Shown: positions 1-8,395, numbered from the stretch's first letter. The stretch is 42,734 bases of DNA from GCA-2737595 sp037138535 (GCA_037138535.1 JBAXIG010000005.1:1-42734); one strand, 5' to 3'. Notes: generated from the letters alone by a model not told the origin. Numbers and translations: made by a program.

Positions 1-396
1 GTTTCTCGCACTTTGATCGTTGAAGAACATGCTCCACTTCTTTACGTGGAAGAGTCTCTCCGACTTGGTTTGGCACTCGTCGCCAATACGGATCCGTACA
101 CCTATAAGGGAAATCAAGCCATCCACCCCACTCCCCGCGCAAGCTTTGCCACGGGTCTTGATCTCATGGGCTTAAGAGATATTCGACTTGCCCGGCTTAT
201 TCCAGCAACGATTGCGTTATCAATGGGGCTCACTCCGCGCGCTTCCGTGCAGCGTCACGACTTATCGCATATCACCTTGCGTGCCGATCGAGCGTTACCG
301 ATTCAACTCGATGGAGAACCGCTTGGACGTAGCAAAGAACTCAAGCTTCGCTCGCTACCTGCAGCCGTAACCGTGTACGGAAGAGCTCGCGCTTAA
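1..396 (+). CDS. Diacylglycerol kinase-like lipid kinase, C-terminal part
   Basis: The reading frame is open from base 1, so the N-terminus lies outside the window and the TTG at 13 is not a likely start. The visible 131 residues end in a stretch with the order D-G-E-P-L followed by a short beta-rich tail. This resembles the C-terminal domain of the YegS/BmrU/Rv2252 diacylglycerol kinase family, where the DGE lies near the end. The ATP-binding N-terminal domain (GGDGT motif) is not in view, so the assignment rests on the C-terminal pattern alone. Family members phosphorylate diacylglycerol or related lipids at the membrane. The gene converges on the lipoprotein gene 12 bp away. Confidence 0.6.
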   Translation, partial: VSRTLIVEEHAPLLYVEESLRLGLALVANTDPYTYKGNQAIHPTPRASFATGLDLMGLRDIRLARLIPATIALSMGLTPRASVQRHDLSHITLRADRALPIQLDGEPLGRSKELKLRSLPAAVTVYGRARA

Positions 397-408
397 GCCC
401 TTATATAA

Positions 409-1257
409 TTAGGATCCAGATAATCTGTTTTTAAATTCGGCTGAATAATTCTTTCCATGTACAAATTTACAAGAATTTAGCAAACTCGCATCTTCATAAA
501 TAGCTATCTCGTCACCTTCATTCAACTTTAATTGATCCCCGCTATTCTTCTTGCAGAGTGGAACTCCGTTTGCGAGGACGTCTCCACGAGATACCACGCT
601 TATTGATCGAAAAACTCGGTTTATGTCAGGAATTGAGAAGCCCCAATGCACAATTTTTATCTGTCCCGGATTCAGCTCTATTTTTGTATTTTTTGTATAT
701 TCCGTGTCGACATACCCCGTGGTCAAAGTTCCTTCCACATCATTTGCGAAAACCGTACCTTCGTCATCAGTCAATGTAGCCGTAAAATAATCATCGACGG
801 GATTTTTAGAAATATTCTTGATAACAACTTCTGCAAGACAGTAAAAACTTGGACCAATTCCAGGGACCTTTTGGCATATTAAATCTTTGGGATACGCATC
901 GCTCAGTAACCTTGTCGCCTGGCAAGAAACACCTTTTGGATCTGTAGTGCATTCAGCACTTTTCTCTGGATTTGCATACGGATCGATCCTAGTGAATAAG
1001 GAAAAAAAATCTTCTTCGATTAGATCAGCCTCATTAGCCTTATAACACTCCGAAGATTGATAATCTTTTTCGCAGGCAGCAATCCACTTCTCCTCGAGAT
1101 CGTCACTCTTCTTTCCCGAATTCGATCCACTATTTTCCTGCACCGCATTTGCTGCGCTCCCATTATCGCTGCTGGAACAACCATTCAACAAAAAGGAAGA
1201 AACCACCAATAGGAGTGCAGATCCCAACGCAAAGAGCGAAGACTTAGCTTTGATCAC
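409..1257 (-). CDS. Secreted lipoprotein, possible DUF4352-like domain
   Basis: A 282-residue lipoprotein. I place the start at GTG 1257 rather than the TTG 21 bp upstream, because a TACGAT hexamer ends 7 nt before it and the resulting N-terminus is an ideal type II signal peptide: M-I-K-A-K, a hydrophobic stretch, then lipobox L-N-G-C. A Ser/Asn/Gly/Glu-rich linker follows. The C-terminal half contains a segment on conserved 'vKNisknPvd' lines (roughly residues 140-240) that resembles immunoglobulin-like DUF4352 domains; this is a weak match by eye. Several cysteines in the mature part could form disulfides. The gene is clearly more AT-rich than its neighbours. It is probably anchored on the outer face of the membrane; its function is unknown. 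Confidence 0.72.
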   Translation of the reverse strand: MIKAKSSLFALGSALLLVVSSFLLNGCSSSDNGSAANAVQENSGSNSGKKSDDLEEKWIAACEKDYQSSECYKANEADLIEEDFFSLFTRIDPYANPEKSAECTTDPKGVSCQATRLLSDAYPKDLICQKVPGIGPSFYCLAEVVIKNISKNPVDDYFTATLTDDEGTVFANDVEGTLTTGYVDTEYTKNTKIELNPGQIKIVHWGFSIPDINRVFRSISVVSRGDVLANGVPLCKKNSGDQLKLNEGDEIAIYEDASLLNSCKFVHGKNYSAEFKNRLSGS

Positions 1258-1264
1258 GCTTGTG

Positions 1265-1270
1265 ATCGTA
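1265..1270 (-). promoter_or_regulatory. -10 element of lipoprotein gene (leaderless)
   Basis: TACGAT on the minus strand, followed by 7 nt and then GTG 1257. There is no Shine-Dalgarno sequence. It implies transcription starting at the start codon. Confidence 0.55.
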
Positions 1271-1321
1271 GTATCCAATCTGCGGGTTGTGAAGCCTTGG
1301 CAGCGGAGATTCAGTCAGAGT

Positions 1322-1522
1322 TTAAGACTTAAAGTTATTTCGCTTATGCGACCCGTCGCAATATGGCTTGATCTCGGAGTGGCCGCAACGGCAGAGCGAA
1401 ATCTTGGATGCAGTGCGCAAGACGTTTCCATCGTTGTCGCAGATTTCCACTTCACCGGTCACCATTAAGGGACCATCGGGAATTAAAGTTACTTTTGTAG
1501 GACCTTCAGTAGTTTCAGACAT
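1322..1522 (-). CDS. CDGSH iron-sulfur domain protein
   Basis: A 66-residue protein with the full CDGSH signature: Cys44, Cys46, Cys55 and His59 in the order C-x-C-x8-C-D-G-S-H, which binds a redox-active [2Fe-2S] cluster in this family. There is no transmembrane segment, so it is predicted cytoplasmic. The N-terminal half (residues 10-40) is the short beta strand region usual in small bacterial members. It lies 53 bp downstream of moeZ on the same strand and could be co-transcribed with it, which would place an iron-sulfur protein beside a sulfur-transfer enzyme. No clear ribosome-binding site precedes the ATG. Its physiological partner cannot be read from the sequence. Confidence 0.88.
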   Translation of the reverse strand: MSETTEGPTKVTLIPDGPLMVTGEVEICDNDGNVLRTASKISLCRCGHSEIKPYCDGSHKRNNFKS

Positions 1523-1575
1523 GCCAACATGGTGCCAGAGAAAGCCGGCTATTGCAGAAGTTACACGTGGGAAAC

Positions 1576-2763
1576 TTAGTAAATAGGTAGCGATGGATCG
1601 ATCGAGTGCACCCAGGCGAGCACACCACCACCCACGTGCACCGCATCTTTAAAGCCAGCGTCCTTGATGACCGCCAAACACTCAGCGCTTCGGGCACCGC
1701 TCTTACAATGCAAGATGATCTGCTTATCGTGCGGCAACTTCTCCAAGATAGAGCCATCGAGGAACTCCTGCTTGGGAATGAGCGTCGCACCAGGGATCTT
1801 CACGATCTCCCACTCGTTAATCTCACGCACGTCGATGAGCATGAAGTCCTCGCCGCGATCCATGCGGCCCTTCAGGTCGTTCACCGAAATAGTCGAGTCG
1901 ACCACTGCGGCGCTCGCTCCTTCGGAGAGCGCACCACAGAATGCTTCATAATCTTCGAGTAAATCAGTCTGCTGAGGATTCTTGCTGCAGATCGGGCAAT
2001 CTGGATCTTTACGAACCTTAATTGCGCGGTAACTCATCTCGAGTGCGTCATAAACCATCAGTCGACCCACTAGTGGCTCACCGATACCAGTAATCACTTT
2101 GATGGCCTCAGTCACTTGAATCGAACCAATACTCGCGCAGAGCACACCCAGTACGCCGCCTTCAGCGCAGCTAGGCACCATGCCGGGTGGTGGTGGCTCT
2201 GGATAGAGGCAGCGATAGCAGGGGCCGTACTCACTCCAGAAAACGCTCGCTTGTCCGTCGAAGCGATAGATAGAGCCCCACACGTAAGGCTTATTGAGTA
2301 GCACACATGCATCGTTAACGAGGTAACGGGTGGCAAAGTTATCTGTGCCATCAACGATCAAGTCATACTGCGAAAACATCTCCATCACGTTGGAATTATC
2401 AATTCCAGTCTCATGGCTGATTACGTTTACGTAACGGTTAATTTCTTTTACACGGTTTCGAGCGCTTTCGGCTTTACTCTTTCCGATATCGCTCTGCCCG
2501 TGAATAATTTGTCGCTGCAAGTTTGATTCATCGACCGTATCGAATTCCACAATTCCTAATGTGCCCACTCCAGCAGCTGCGAGATACATGAGCGCAGGAG
2601 AGCCAAGACCTCCAGCACCCACGCAGAGAACTTTGGCATTCTTGAGGCGCTTCTGGCCGGTCATACCGACATCAGGAATGATCAAGTGGCGGCTGTAGCG
2701 GCGGACCTCATCAACTGTCAGCACCTCGGCCGGTGCCACCAGAGGTGGAAGGGTGCTCGTCAC
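1576..2763 (-). CDS. moeZ: Adenylyltransferase/sulfurtransferase MoeZ (MoeB-rhodanese fusion)
   Basis: A 395-residue E1-like enzyme. Residues 20-260 form the ThiF/MoeB fold with the nucleotide loop G-A-G-G-L-G-S (49-55) and the zinc cysteines C182/C185 and C256/C259. Residues 290-390 form a rhodanese domain with catalytic Cys353 in H-C-K-S-G-A-R. In actinobacteria MoeZ adenylates the C-terminal glycine of small ubiquitin-like carriers (MoaD, CysO, ThiS types) and transfers sulfur to them, feeding molybdopterin, cysteine and thiamin synthesis. The start is GTG 2763 with AAGGAG 5 nt upstream. The neighbouring TetR, DUF3107, ferritin-like and helicase genes follow the order I recall around Rv3206c-Rv3211. 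Confidence 0.93.
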   Translation of the reverse strand: MTSTLPPLVAPAEVLTVDEVRRYSRHLIIPDVGMTGQKRLKNAKVLCVGAGGLGSPALMYLAAAGVGTLGIVEFDTVDESNLQRQIIHGQSDIGKSKAESARNRVKEINRYVNVISHETGIDNSNVMEMFSQYDLIVDGTDNFATRYLVNDACVLLNKPYVWGSIYRFDGQASVFWSEYGPCYRCLYPEPPPPGMVPSCAEGGVLGVLCASIGSIQVTEAIKVITGIGEPLVGRLMVYDALEMSYRAIKVRKDPDCPICSKNPQQTDLLEDYEAFCGALSEGASAAVVDSTISVNDLKGRMDRGEDFMLIDVREINEWEIVKIPGATLIPKQEFLDGSILEKLPHDKQIILHCKSGARSAECLAVIKDAGFKDAVHVGGGVLAWVHSIDPSLPIY

Positions 2764-2766
2764 ATG

Positions 2767-2778
2767 TACTCCTTGATA
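2767..2778 (-). promoter_or_regulatory. Ribosome-binding site of moeZ
   Basis: AAGGAG on the minus strand, spaced 5 nt from GTG 2763. It supports the GTG start. The rest of the 152-bp gap up to 2915 holds no gene; a moeZ promoter must lie there but I see no convincing -10 for it. Confidence 0.6.
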
Positions 2779-2903
2779 GACCTCAAAGCGAATCGCTCTA
2801 GGGCTAACCCTGCCAAAGGTTGATCTATTCCCGCCAATCCCAGCGCGATCCTGTCATGGTCTGAGCCTCAGGGGTGGCCTCGATCAGGGGTGCGAACTCC
2901 CAG

Positions 2904-2909
2904 TACGAT
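2904..2909 (+). promoter_or_regulatory. -10 element of the TetR gene (leaderless)
   Basis: TACGAT ending 6 nt before ATG 2916, with no Shine-Dalgarno sequence. It decides the start in favour of ATG 2916 over GTG 2874. Confidence 0.6.
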
Positions 2910-2915
2910 CAATCC

Positions 2916-3518
2916 ATGACTCGCCTGCCACGCGATGAACGGCGTGCCCAACTCCTCACCGCCGCCTTGGAAATCTTCAGCACCTCCGGATATCACACGG
3001 CGGGTATGGATGACATTGCTGAACGCGCGGGCGTCAGCAAGCCCGTCCTTTACCAGCACTTCCCCAGCAAATTGGATCTCTATCTGGCCGTGCTCGACTT
3101 ACATATCGATTCATTGGTTTACGAAGTGCAAAAAGCGATTGCTTCGAAGAAGGAAAACGTTGATCGCGTGCACGCCACTACCGAGGCTTATTTCCGCTTT
3201 ATTGATAGCGAGAGCGAAGCTTTCCGATTGCTCTTTGAAAGTGACGCACTTGCCGAACCACAAGTGCAAGAGCGTCTCAATCGAATGACCTACGAATGCG
3301 CGCGAGCGGTAAGCGCGGTGATCGCCGTCGATACTGGCCTTCCGGAAGAATCCGCAATGATGCTCGGCATTGGCCTGATCGCAACGGCGCAAGTGACCGC
3401 TCGCTATTGGCTCAATCGCGATGGCCGCCTCCCACTAGAAAAGGCTGCAGAGTTTGTTGCCCAGTTGCAGTGGCGCGGGATTTCAAGTTTCCCCATAGAA
3501 CCGGGCGCACTAGAGTAA
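2916..3518 (+). CDS. TetR/AcrR-family transcriptional regulator
   Basis: A 200-residue regulator. Residues 1-50 form the TetR DNA-binding domain: the helix 'RRAQLLTAALEIF', the 'GY(H)TAGMDDIAERAGVSK' turn and the recognition helix ending in Y-Q-H-F-x-S-K. The C-terminal ligand-binding part is all helical. The gene sits upstream of DUF3107 and divergent from moeZ, the same arrangement I recall for Rv3208 in M. tuberculosis. The effector is unknown. Such regulators often repress themselves and the divergent neighbour, but I found no clear inverted repeat operator in the 152-bp gap. The start is at ATG 2916, downstream of a -10 hexamer. Confidence 0.9.
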   Translation: MTRLPRDERRAQLLTAALEIFSTSGYHTAGMDDIAERAGVSKPVLYQHFPSKLDLYLAVLDLHIDSLVYEVQKAIASKKENVDRVHATTEAYFRFIDSESEAFRLLFESDALAEPQVQERLNRMTYECARAVSAVIAVDTGLPEESAMMLGIGLIATAQVTARYWLNRDGRLPLEKAAEFVAQLQWRGISSFPIEPGALE

Positions 3519-3556
3519 GTTTTGGCTGACTGCGGAAGCGACAAAGGAGAAGTGCT

Positions 3557-3781
3557 ATGGAAGTAAAGATCGGTGTCTCACAGACCAATCGAGAAATCCT
3601 GCTTGAAAGCAGTCAATCCGGAGCAGAAATAGAAAAAATTGTGGCCGCTGCTTTGAAAGACGGCGGTACTTTAAAACTTGCTGACGATAAAGGTCGCATT
3701 GTGATGGTCCCCATTGAAAAGCTTGCATACGTTGAACTAGGTATTCCAAATGAGAGAAAAGTGGGCTTTGCCGCTAGTTAA
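3557..3781 (+). CDS. DUF3107 family protein
   Basis: A 74-residue acidic protein matching the small actinobacterial family DUF3107: N-terminal 'EVKIGVSQTNREI', and a C-terminal part ending in a conserved 'Y-V-E-L-G' and a short tail. No catalytic residue or membrane segment is visible. The start is ATG 3557 with AAAGGAG upstream. It follows the TetR gene by 38 bp on the same strand and is probably co-transcribed. Its stop overlaps the stop of the convergent ferritin-like gene (TTAA shared). The function of the family is unknown. Confidence 0.9.
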   Translation: MEVKIGVSQTNREILLESSQSGAEIEKIVAAALKDGGTLKLADDKGRIVMVPIEKLAYVELGIPNERKVGFAAS

Positions 3782-4434
3782 GGTGCCAGACCGAGGCGTT
3801 GCATGCGATGCGTGTGATTCTCAGTAAGTTTCTTAAAGACGCGCGCAATGTCCATGGTGGCGAATAAATCAAAGAGTCCTTGATGCTCAACAGCGAGCGC
3901 CTGCGCTTGTGCCATCGCCTCCCCCACCAAGCGACGAGCCCAGAGTGCAAGTCGTCCGGCTAATTTGGGATCATCAAAGATCGCTGCGCCCAATGTGGTG
4001 ATAAGAAAGTCCATATGTTCATCAGAGTTAGCAACTTGCAAAATGATCTGCTGCAATTCCGGATCGAGTGAACCGGCGATCTCACGGTAGAAATCCACCG
4101 CAATTGAATCTCCCACATATGCCTTTACTAAACATTCATACCAATCAGCGGGCGTAGTCCGTTCGTGAAAGGCTTCAAAAGCGGGCACGAATTTGCCCAT
4201 CTCATGCTCGACATCAACACCGTGACCTGCCAAGAAATCAGCCAGTACGAAGTAATGGTTGAACTCGATATTGGCTAAGCGGGCCAAACTGGCTGAGTCA
4301 CTGATCGAGGGAGCGAGTTGAGCATCACTGCTCATTCGAAAGAATCCAGCCAACTCCCCATATGCAACAGCCGCGCTCAATTCCACGATCCGGCGGTCAA
4401 GAGTCGGGGCATTAGCCTCCAGAGAAGTACTCAC
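3778..4434 (-). CDS. Ferritin-like fold protein (MiaE-like family)
   Basis: A 218-residue all-helical protein of the actinobacterial ferritin-like family related to tRNA-(ms2io6A)-hydroxylase MiaE. Putative di-iron ligands are visible: an early helix 'AYGELAGFF' (E near residue 26) and 'NIEFNHY' (E and H near 73-77), and later 'NSDEHMDF' (about 155). MiaE hydroxylates a modified adenosine of tRNA, but actinobacterial members are only distantly related and their substrate is not established. The gene is always, as I recall, next to the RhlE-type DEAD-box helicase, as here. It converges on DUF3107 and diverges from the helicase with a 54-bp gap. Confidence 0.82.
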   Translation of the reverse strand: MSTSLEANAPTLDRRIVELSAAVAYGELAGFFRMSSDAQLAPSISDSASLARLANIEFNHYFVLADFLAGHGVDVEHEMGKFVPAFEAFHERTTPADWYECLVKAYVGDSIAVDFYREIAGSLDPELQQIILQVANSDEHMDFLITTLGAAIFDDPKLAGRLALWARRLVGEAMAQAQALAVEHQGLFDLFATMDIARVFKKLTENHTHRMQRLGLAP

Positions 4435-4458
4435 GGAAGGAACTCTGCCAAAGAAGGC

Positions 4459-4464
4459 TACGAT
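4459..4464 (+). promoter_or_regulatory. -10 element of the DEAD-box helicase gene
   Basis: TACGAT. A transcript starting about 7 nt downstream would carry the ribosome-binding site at 4477-4484 and a leader of some 18 nt. This is one of the few leadered examples in the window. Confidence 0.45.
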
Positions 4465-4476
4465 GAGCCAAACCTT

Positions 4477-4484
4477 GAAAGGAG
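4477..4484 (+). promoter_or_regulatory. Ribosome-binding site of the helicase gene
   Basis: GAAAGGAG placed 4 nt before GTG 4489. It decides the start against the longer frame from 4318, which would run antisense through the first 117 bp of the ferritin-like gene. Confidence 0.65.
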
Positions 4485-4488
4485 TCTG

Positions 4489-5889
4489 GTGGCGTCGTTT
4501 ATTGAGCTAGGCGTGCGCCCTGAGACCATTGAGGCGCTAGCGCCCATCGGCATCACCGCCCCGTTTGCAATCCAAGAGATGGTTCTCCCGCTGGCATTAA
4601 GCGGCAATGACCTCATCGGCCAGGCGAAGACAGGTACCGGTAAGACCCTCGGATTTGGCATTCCCATCATCGATCGCGTGCTCTCCAAAAGCGAAGGATC
4701 CACTGGGAAAGCACAAGCCCTGGTGGTCGTGCCCACGCGAGAACTCTGCGTCCAGGTCGCGGAAGACCTCCTGGTTGCCGGCCGCATCAGAAACATCCGG
4801 GTCCTTGCGCTCTACGGTGGTCGGGCCTTTGAGCCACAACTCGATGCGCTCAACAAGGGCATCGACGTAGTGGTCGGAACTCCTGGTCGCCTGCTTGATC
4901 TTGCCCGCCAGGGACATCTCAAATTAAATGAAGTACGAATTCTGGTTCTCGATGAAGCAGACGAAATGCTCGATCTTGGCTTCTTGCCAGATATCGAAGC
5001 AATCCTTCGCCTCATTCCAGAAGCACGCCAAACAATGCTCTTCTCCGCAACCATGCCCGGCGAGATCATCACTCTTGCTCGCAAATTTATGGATCAACCC
5101 ACACACATTCGAGTCGCTGAAGAAGGCGGCTCCACAGTTGAAGGCGTAGAACAATTCGCATATCGCGCTCACGCAATGGACAAGATCGAAATGCTTGCGC
5201 GCATTCTGCAAGCCGAAGGCCGCGGAGCAACCGTGGTCTTCTGTCGCACCAAACGCACTGCTGCGAAAGTCTCAGATGAGTTAGCTGATCGCGGCTTTGC
5301 CTCCGGTGCGGTGCATGGCGATCTTGGTCAAGGCGCTCGCGAACAAGCACTTCGAGCTTTCCGAAACGGAAAGATCGATATTTTGGTAGCCACCGATGTA
5401 GCTGCGCGAGGTATCGATGTCGAAGGTGTTACTCACGTCATTAACTACCAATGCCCGGATGACGAGAAGGTTTACTTGCACCGCATCGGTCGTACCGGCC
5501 GCGCTGGTGCTGGTGGCATTGCCATTACCTTCGTCGACTGGGATGAACTAGCCCGTTGGAACATGATCAATACGGCTCTCAAACTCGACATGGCAGACCC
5601 TAAAGAGACTTATTCCTCTTCGGAGTGGCTCTTTACCGATCTCAAGATTGCTCCAGCAATCACTGGCGTACTCCCCCGCGCGCAACGCGCAAAAGCGGGT
5701 CTTGCGGCAGAAGAGATTGAAGATATCGATCTCAAACCCAAGCGTGCTCCCAAGGCGCCAGACGGTCGCGTAAACGATCGCAAGAACTCGCCTAAGAAGC
5801 CAGAGCACGTAAAGGTATCCGCACCAAGTGCGGCAGCTCCCCGCAAGGATCGCGAGCGCAAGCGCACTCGTAGTTCTGCCGGAGAGTAA
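4489..5889 (+). CDS. DEAD-box RNA helicase (RhlE-like)
   Basis: A 466-residue helicase. Visible motifs: Q motif with Gln29, motif I A-K-T-G-T-G-K-T (46-53), Ia P-T-R-E-L, Ib T-P-G-R, motif II D-E-A-D (155-158), motif III S-A-T, motif V A-R-G-I-D and motif VI H-R-I-G-R-T-G-R. The C-terminal 60 residues are a Lys/Arg/Pro-rich unstructured tail, typical of RNA-binding extensions. It unwinds short RNA duplexes using ATP, for example in RNA decay or ribosome assembly. The start GTG 4489 is chosen for its GAAAGGAG; residues added by a longer frame show no homology. It corresponds to Rv3211 (rhlE) in my recollection of the conserved gene order. Confidence 0.94.
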   Translation: MASFIELGVRPETIEALAPIGITAPFAIQEMVLPLALSGNDLIGQAKTGTGKTLGFGIPIIDRVLSKSEGSTGKAQALVVVPTRELCVQVAEDLLVAGRIRNIRVLALYGGRAFEPQLDALNKGIDVVVGTPGRLLDLARQGHLKLNEVRILVLDEADEMLDLGFLPDIEAILRLIPEARQTMLFSATMPGEIITLARKFMDQPTHIRVAEEGGSTVEGVEQFAYRAHAMDKIEMLARILQAEGRGATVVFCRTKRTAAKVSDELADRGFASGAVHGDLGQGAREQALRAFRNGKIDILVATDVAARGIDVEGVTHVINYQCPDDEKVYLHRIGRTGRAGAGGIAITFVDWDELARWNMINTALKLDMADPKETYSSSEWLFTDLKIAPAITGVLPRAQRAKAGLAAEEIEDIDLKPKRAPKAPDGRVNDRKNSPKKPEHVKVSAPSAAAPRKDRERKRTRSSAGE

Positions 5890-5892
5890 CTT

Positions 5893-6672
5893 TTAACCGG
5901 CTGCGCTCACTCTTTCTCTGGCGGCTCGGACGTGTGGACCTTCGCGCACACTTCCAGGAATAGCCATCAGTGCCAATCGGAATGCGCGCAACGCAGTATC
6001 TGTTATCAATGTAGGAATCACCGGAAATCCATAAAGTTTATTTGCCCATGTAGGCATGGACTGTGCTGCGAGGAGCGCGATCCCAGCCCAAGCGCCTTGC
6101 GCAGGTGTGCCGTATCGCACCCAATCAGGCATTGGCGGGATCGCGATGAACCGTGCACCCTCGCGTGCTTCATCGCTGGCGATAAGTTCTGGAGAAATAT
6201 CTTTTAAATATTGGGCAATCTCTGCTCGATTCGCTGGAATGTCTGAAGCAATTCCCACTTGTCTGGCAAATTCCTGCATCTCTGTGAGATAACGATCGGC
6301 ATCATCGTCACTCAAAGCCATGCCTGAACGCTTTGCTACATCGAGAAATGAATCCACCATGCTGACATGAACCCAGCGGAGTAGATGGGGATCGTCCAAC
6401 TTCAACTTCTTATGAACCGCACGCACGCGCTTTGATGCATCTTTTGCCTCGGCAGTGGTGCCATACGTGACGATGCCGACGTATTCAGCAGTGCGACTGA
6501 GTCTTCCCCACGCATCTTCGCGAAAATTCGAGTGACCTGCGACGCCGGCCATCGCTATGGGATGAAGCGCTTGTTGAAGGAGTGCTCGCACACCCGCCAC
6601 AGCCATAGATGGATCAGCGTGCAACCGCCAGGTGATCGAATCGGGACCAAAGAGACCGAGATCGGTATCCAT
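5893..6672 (-). CDS. MpaB/DUF2236-family oxygenase
   Basis: A 259-residue protein of the DUF2236 family, which includes the fungal oxygenase MpaB and the rubber-cleaving latex clearing protein Lcp. Conserved features seen are the N-terminal 'W-R-L-H-x-D-P' entry, 'Q-A-L-H-P-I-A-M-A-G-V' (a helix with the conserved histidine), and 'L-L-R-W-V-H-V-S' (about residues 97-104), which carries the second conserved histidine. Characterised members use a b-type haem; nothing in the sequence gives the substrate. There is no signal peptide, so it is predicted cytoplasmic. The ribosome-binding site GGGAGG lies just before ATG 6672. It is probably the last gene of an operon behind the RecB-family nuclease and the PHP phosphoesterase, and it meets the helicase gene with a 3-bp gap. 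Confidence 0.85.
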   Translation of the reverse strand: MDTDLGLFGPDSITWRLHADPSMAVAGVRALLQQALHPIAMAGVAGHSNFREDAWGRLSRTAEYVGIVTYGTTAEAKDASKRVRAVHKKLKLDDPHLLRWVHVSMVDSFLDVAKRSGMALSDDDADRYLTEMQEFARQVGIASDIPANRAEIAQYLKDISPELIASDEAREGARFIAIPPMPDWVRYGTPAQGAWAGIALLAAQSMPTWANKLYGFPVIPTLITDTALRAFRLALMAIPGSVREGPHVRAARERVSAAG

Positions 6673-6683
6673 GCGCCCCTCCC

Positions 6684-7535
6684 TTAATCGGTGAGATCAA
6701 TTCCTGCCCACGGGAGCGCAGGCGCTCCGGTGAATGCATCACAGTGTTGCGCAAAGTCGCAATATCCGCAGAGCGAAGAGGGGGTCGGGGGAAAGATCAC
6801 ATCTAATTCTTCTGGGTTTTTCTTAAATTCTCGCTCGGCAGCGGCGGCTTCCATGCCGATCTGGTCAGCTCGGGCAATGTGACGTGTCCGGCTCTCCGGA
6901 GTATGTCGATGAACTTGTACTTCACCTGTCGGCAGATGATGAAGTTCCACTTGCACGCAGGTTTTGCGAAGCGTGCGCTCCGCGCCACTGGCATAAATTG
7001 CCAGCGCAAGAGACGAAGCTGCCTCAGCCTCGTTTAAAGGGTGACGTCCCGTCTTGTAATCCACGATAACCAATTCATCGCCTCGCTCATCAATCCGATC
7101 AACCCTGCCTTGAAGCGAGAGATGGTCGGTGGTGAACGAAACGGTGCGCTCGACGCCGCGAGGCTCAAACTCCGGATTAACCCTTGAGAGATATCCCTGC
7201 ACCCATGCGACAGCTCGCGACAGCGCACCTTGAGATTGTTCGTCATCTCGAAATCCATCATCGCGCCAATTTGCTCGGACGAGTGCGCCACCTGAATCGG
7301 GCGTACGAGCGGCCGATTCCAACTTCCACCAATCCTTTAATGCATTGTGTACCGCGATGCCCATGGTGGTGGCTGCTCGCGGTGGACCTTTAGGCAACTT
7401 TGGTGAATCCAAATAATTCATTCGATACTTGCGCGGGCACGAGAGCCACATATCTAATCTCGTAGGAGTTGCACTGAAGAGCCGTGTGGGCATTCCATCG
7501 AGTTCCGGCTGCACATTCTCTCCCACACCCATCAC
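6684..7535 (-). CDS. RecB-family PD-(D/E)XK nuclease with 4Fe-4S cysteines
   Basis: A 283-residue nuclease of the Cas4/AddB/RecB family (PF12705 type). The active site is seen in 'L-Q-G-R-V-D-R-I-D' and 'V-I-V-D-Y-K-T-G', the D...D-x-K core. Four cysteines fit an iron-sulfur cluster: Cys33 in 'L-S-C-P-R-K-Y' and C256, C259, C265 in 'C-G-Y-C-x5-C'. Such stand-alone proteins are common in actinobacteria near PHP genes and are thought to act in DNA repair. The GTG start overlaps the PHP stop (GTGA), so the two are translationally coupled; an ATG directly follows and is an equal candidate. No helicase domain is attached. Confidence 0.9.
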   Translation of the reverse strand: MMGVGENVQPELDGMPTRLFSATPTRLDMWLSCPRKYRMNYLDSPKLPKGPPRAATTMGIAVHNALKDWWKLESAARTPDSGGALVRANWRDDGFRDDEQSQGALSRAVAWVQGYLSRVNPEFEPRGVERTVSFTTDHLSLQGRVDRIDERGDELVIVDYKTGRHPLNEAEAASSLALAIYASGAERTLRKTCVQVELHHLPTGEVQVHRHTPESRTRHIARADQIGMEAAAAEREFKKNPEELDVIFPPTPSSLCGYCDFAQHCDAFTGAPALPWAGIDLTD

Positions 7536-8395
7536 GAGTGATTACCAATAACCAGAGTGCCGGTTGCCCTCGAGCGGAGTTGCTCCCACACATGAGGCGA
7601 CGTGAGATTCTCTGCAAGTTCATTCATTTTTCCGGTCCCATGAAAGTCGCTAGATCCAGTCGTCAAAAGACCAAGTTCTGCAGCGAGTGCACGTAAATCC
7701 TGTCGCGTCTTTTCGTCGTGATCCCGATGGTCGACCTCTAAAGCATCAAGTCCGGCATCAGCGAGCTCTGCGATGAACTCTGGGCTCACCACGCTTCCAC
7801 GCTTGGCTGCCCCAGGATGTGCGAAGATCGCCACTCCGCCAGCCGCTTTAATTAACCGGACGCCATCGAGAGCATCACTTGCGAAGTGGCTCACATAAAA
7901 ACGTGAATCGTTATGAAGAAAATCTCGAAATGCTACATCACGATCAGGCACGATCCCCTTGGCTACGAGAGCATCAGCCAAATGCGGCCGCCCCAATGTT
8001 GCGCCATCTGAAAGTTGGGCCTCAACATCTGTAAATGAAATGTCGAAACCTTCATCTTGCATCTTTTTAATGATGGCTTTCATCCGCGGAATACGGTCAT
8101 CACGAGATTGTTCAAGCGCCTGCGCTAACTCAAGATGATTCGGGTCGACTAGAAGTCCCAGCATGTGCAATGAAATGCCTTCGTGGCTCCGGCATGACAT
8201 TTCTACCCCTCGAACCAACGCCAGCGGGGCCGAGAGCCCTGCAAGTGCGTGAGCCGCCTCTTCCCACCCGGCATAGGTGTCATGGTCGGTGAGCGCAATC
8301 ACGTCTAGGTGAGCCACCACAGCAGCGTGCACCAATTCAGTAGGCGAGGCGGTGCCATCACTTGAATTGCTATGCGTGTGCAAGTCGATCCGCAA
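7532..8395 (-). CDS. PHP-domain phosphoesterase
   Basis: A 287-residue PHP protein. I start it at TTG 8395 because CGGAGG lies 5 nt upstream and the protein then begins M-R-I-D-L-H-T-H-S, the usual first strand of the family; the longer frame would cross the divergent PH-domain gene. Metal ligands are visible in H-T-H (residues 6-8), 'A-L-T-D-H-D-T' (about 37-43), a Glu in 'V-E-M-S', 'F-A-H-P-G' and the terminal 'G-S-S-D-F-H'. Relatives hydrolyse 3'-phosphoadenosine 5'-phosphate or short nucleotides (RNase AM/Trp RNase type). It is the first gene of a probable three-gene run with the RecB-like nuclease and the MpaB-like oxygenase. Confidence 0.9.
   Translation of the reverse strand: MRIDLHTHSNSSDGTASPTELVHAAVVAHLDVIALTDHDTYAGWEEAAHALAGLSAPLALVRGVEMSCRSHEGISLHMLGLLVDPNHLELAQALEQSRDDRIPRMKAIIKKMQDEGFDISFTDVEAQLSDGATLGRPHLADALVAKGIVPDRDVAFRDFLHNDSRFYVSHFASDALDGVRLIKAAGGVAIFAHPGAAKRGSVVSPEFIAELADAGLDALEVDHRDHDEKTRQDLRALAAELGLLTTGSSDFHGTGKMNELAENLTSPHVWEQLRSRATGTLVIGNHS

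Noticed and set aside
4318..4488. N-terminal extension of the helicase from ATG 4318
   Set aside because: It is antisense to the ferritin-like gene, shows no helicase homology, and GAAAGGAG before GTG 4489 explains the start.
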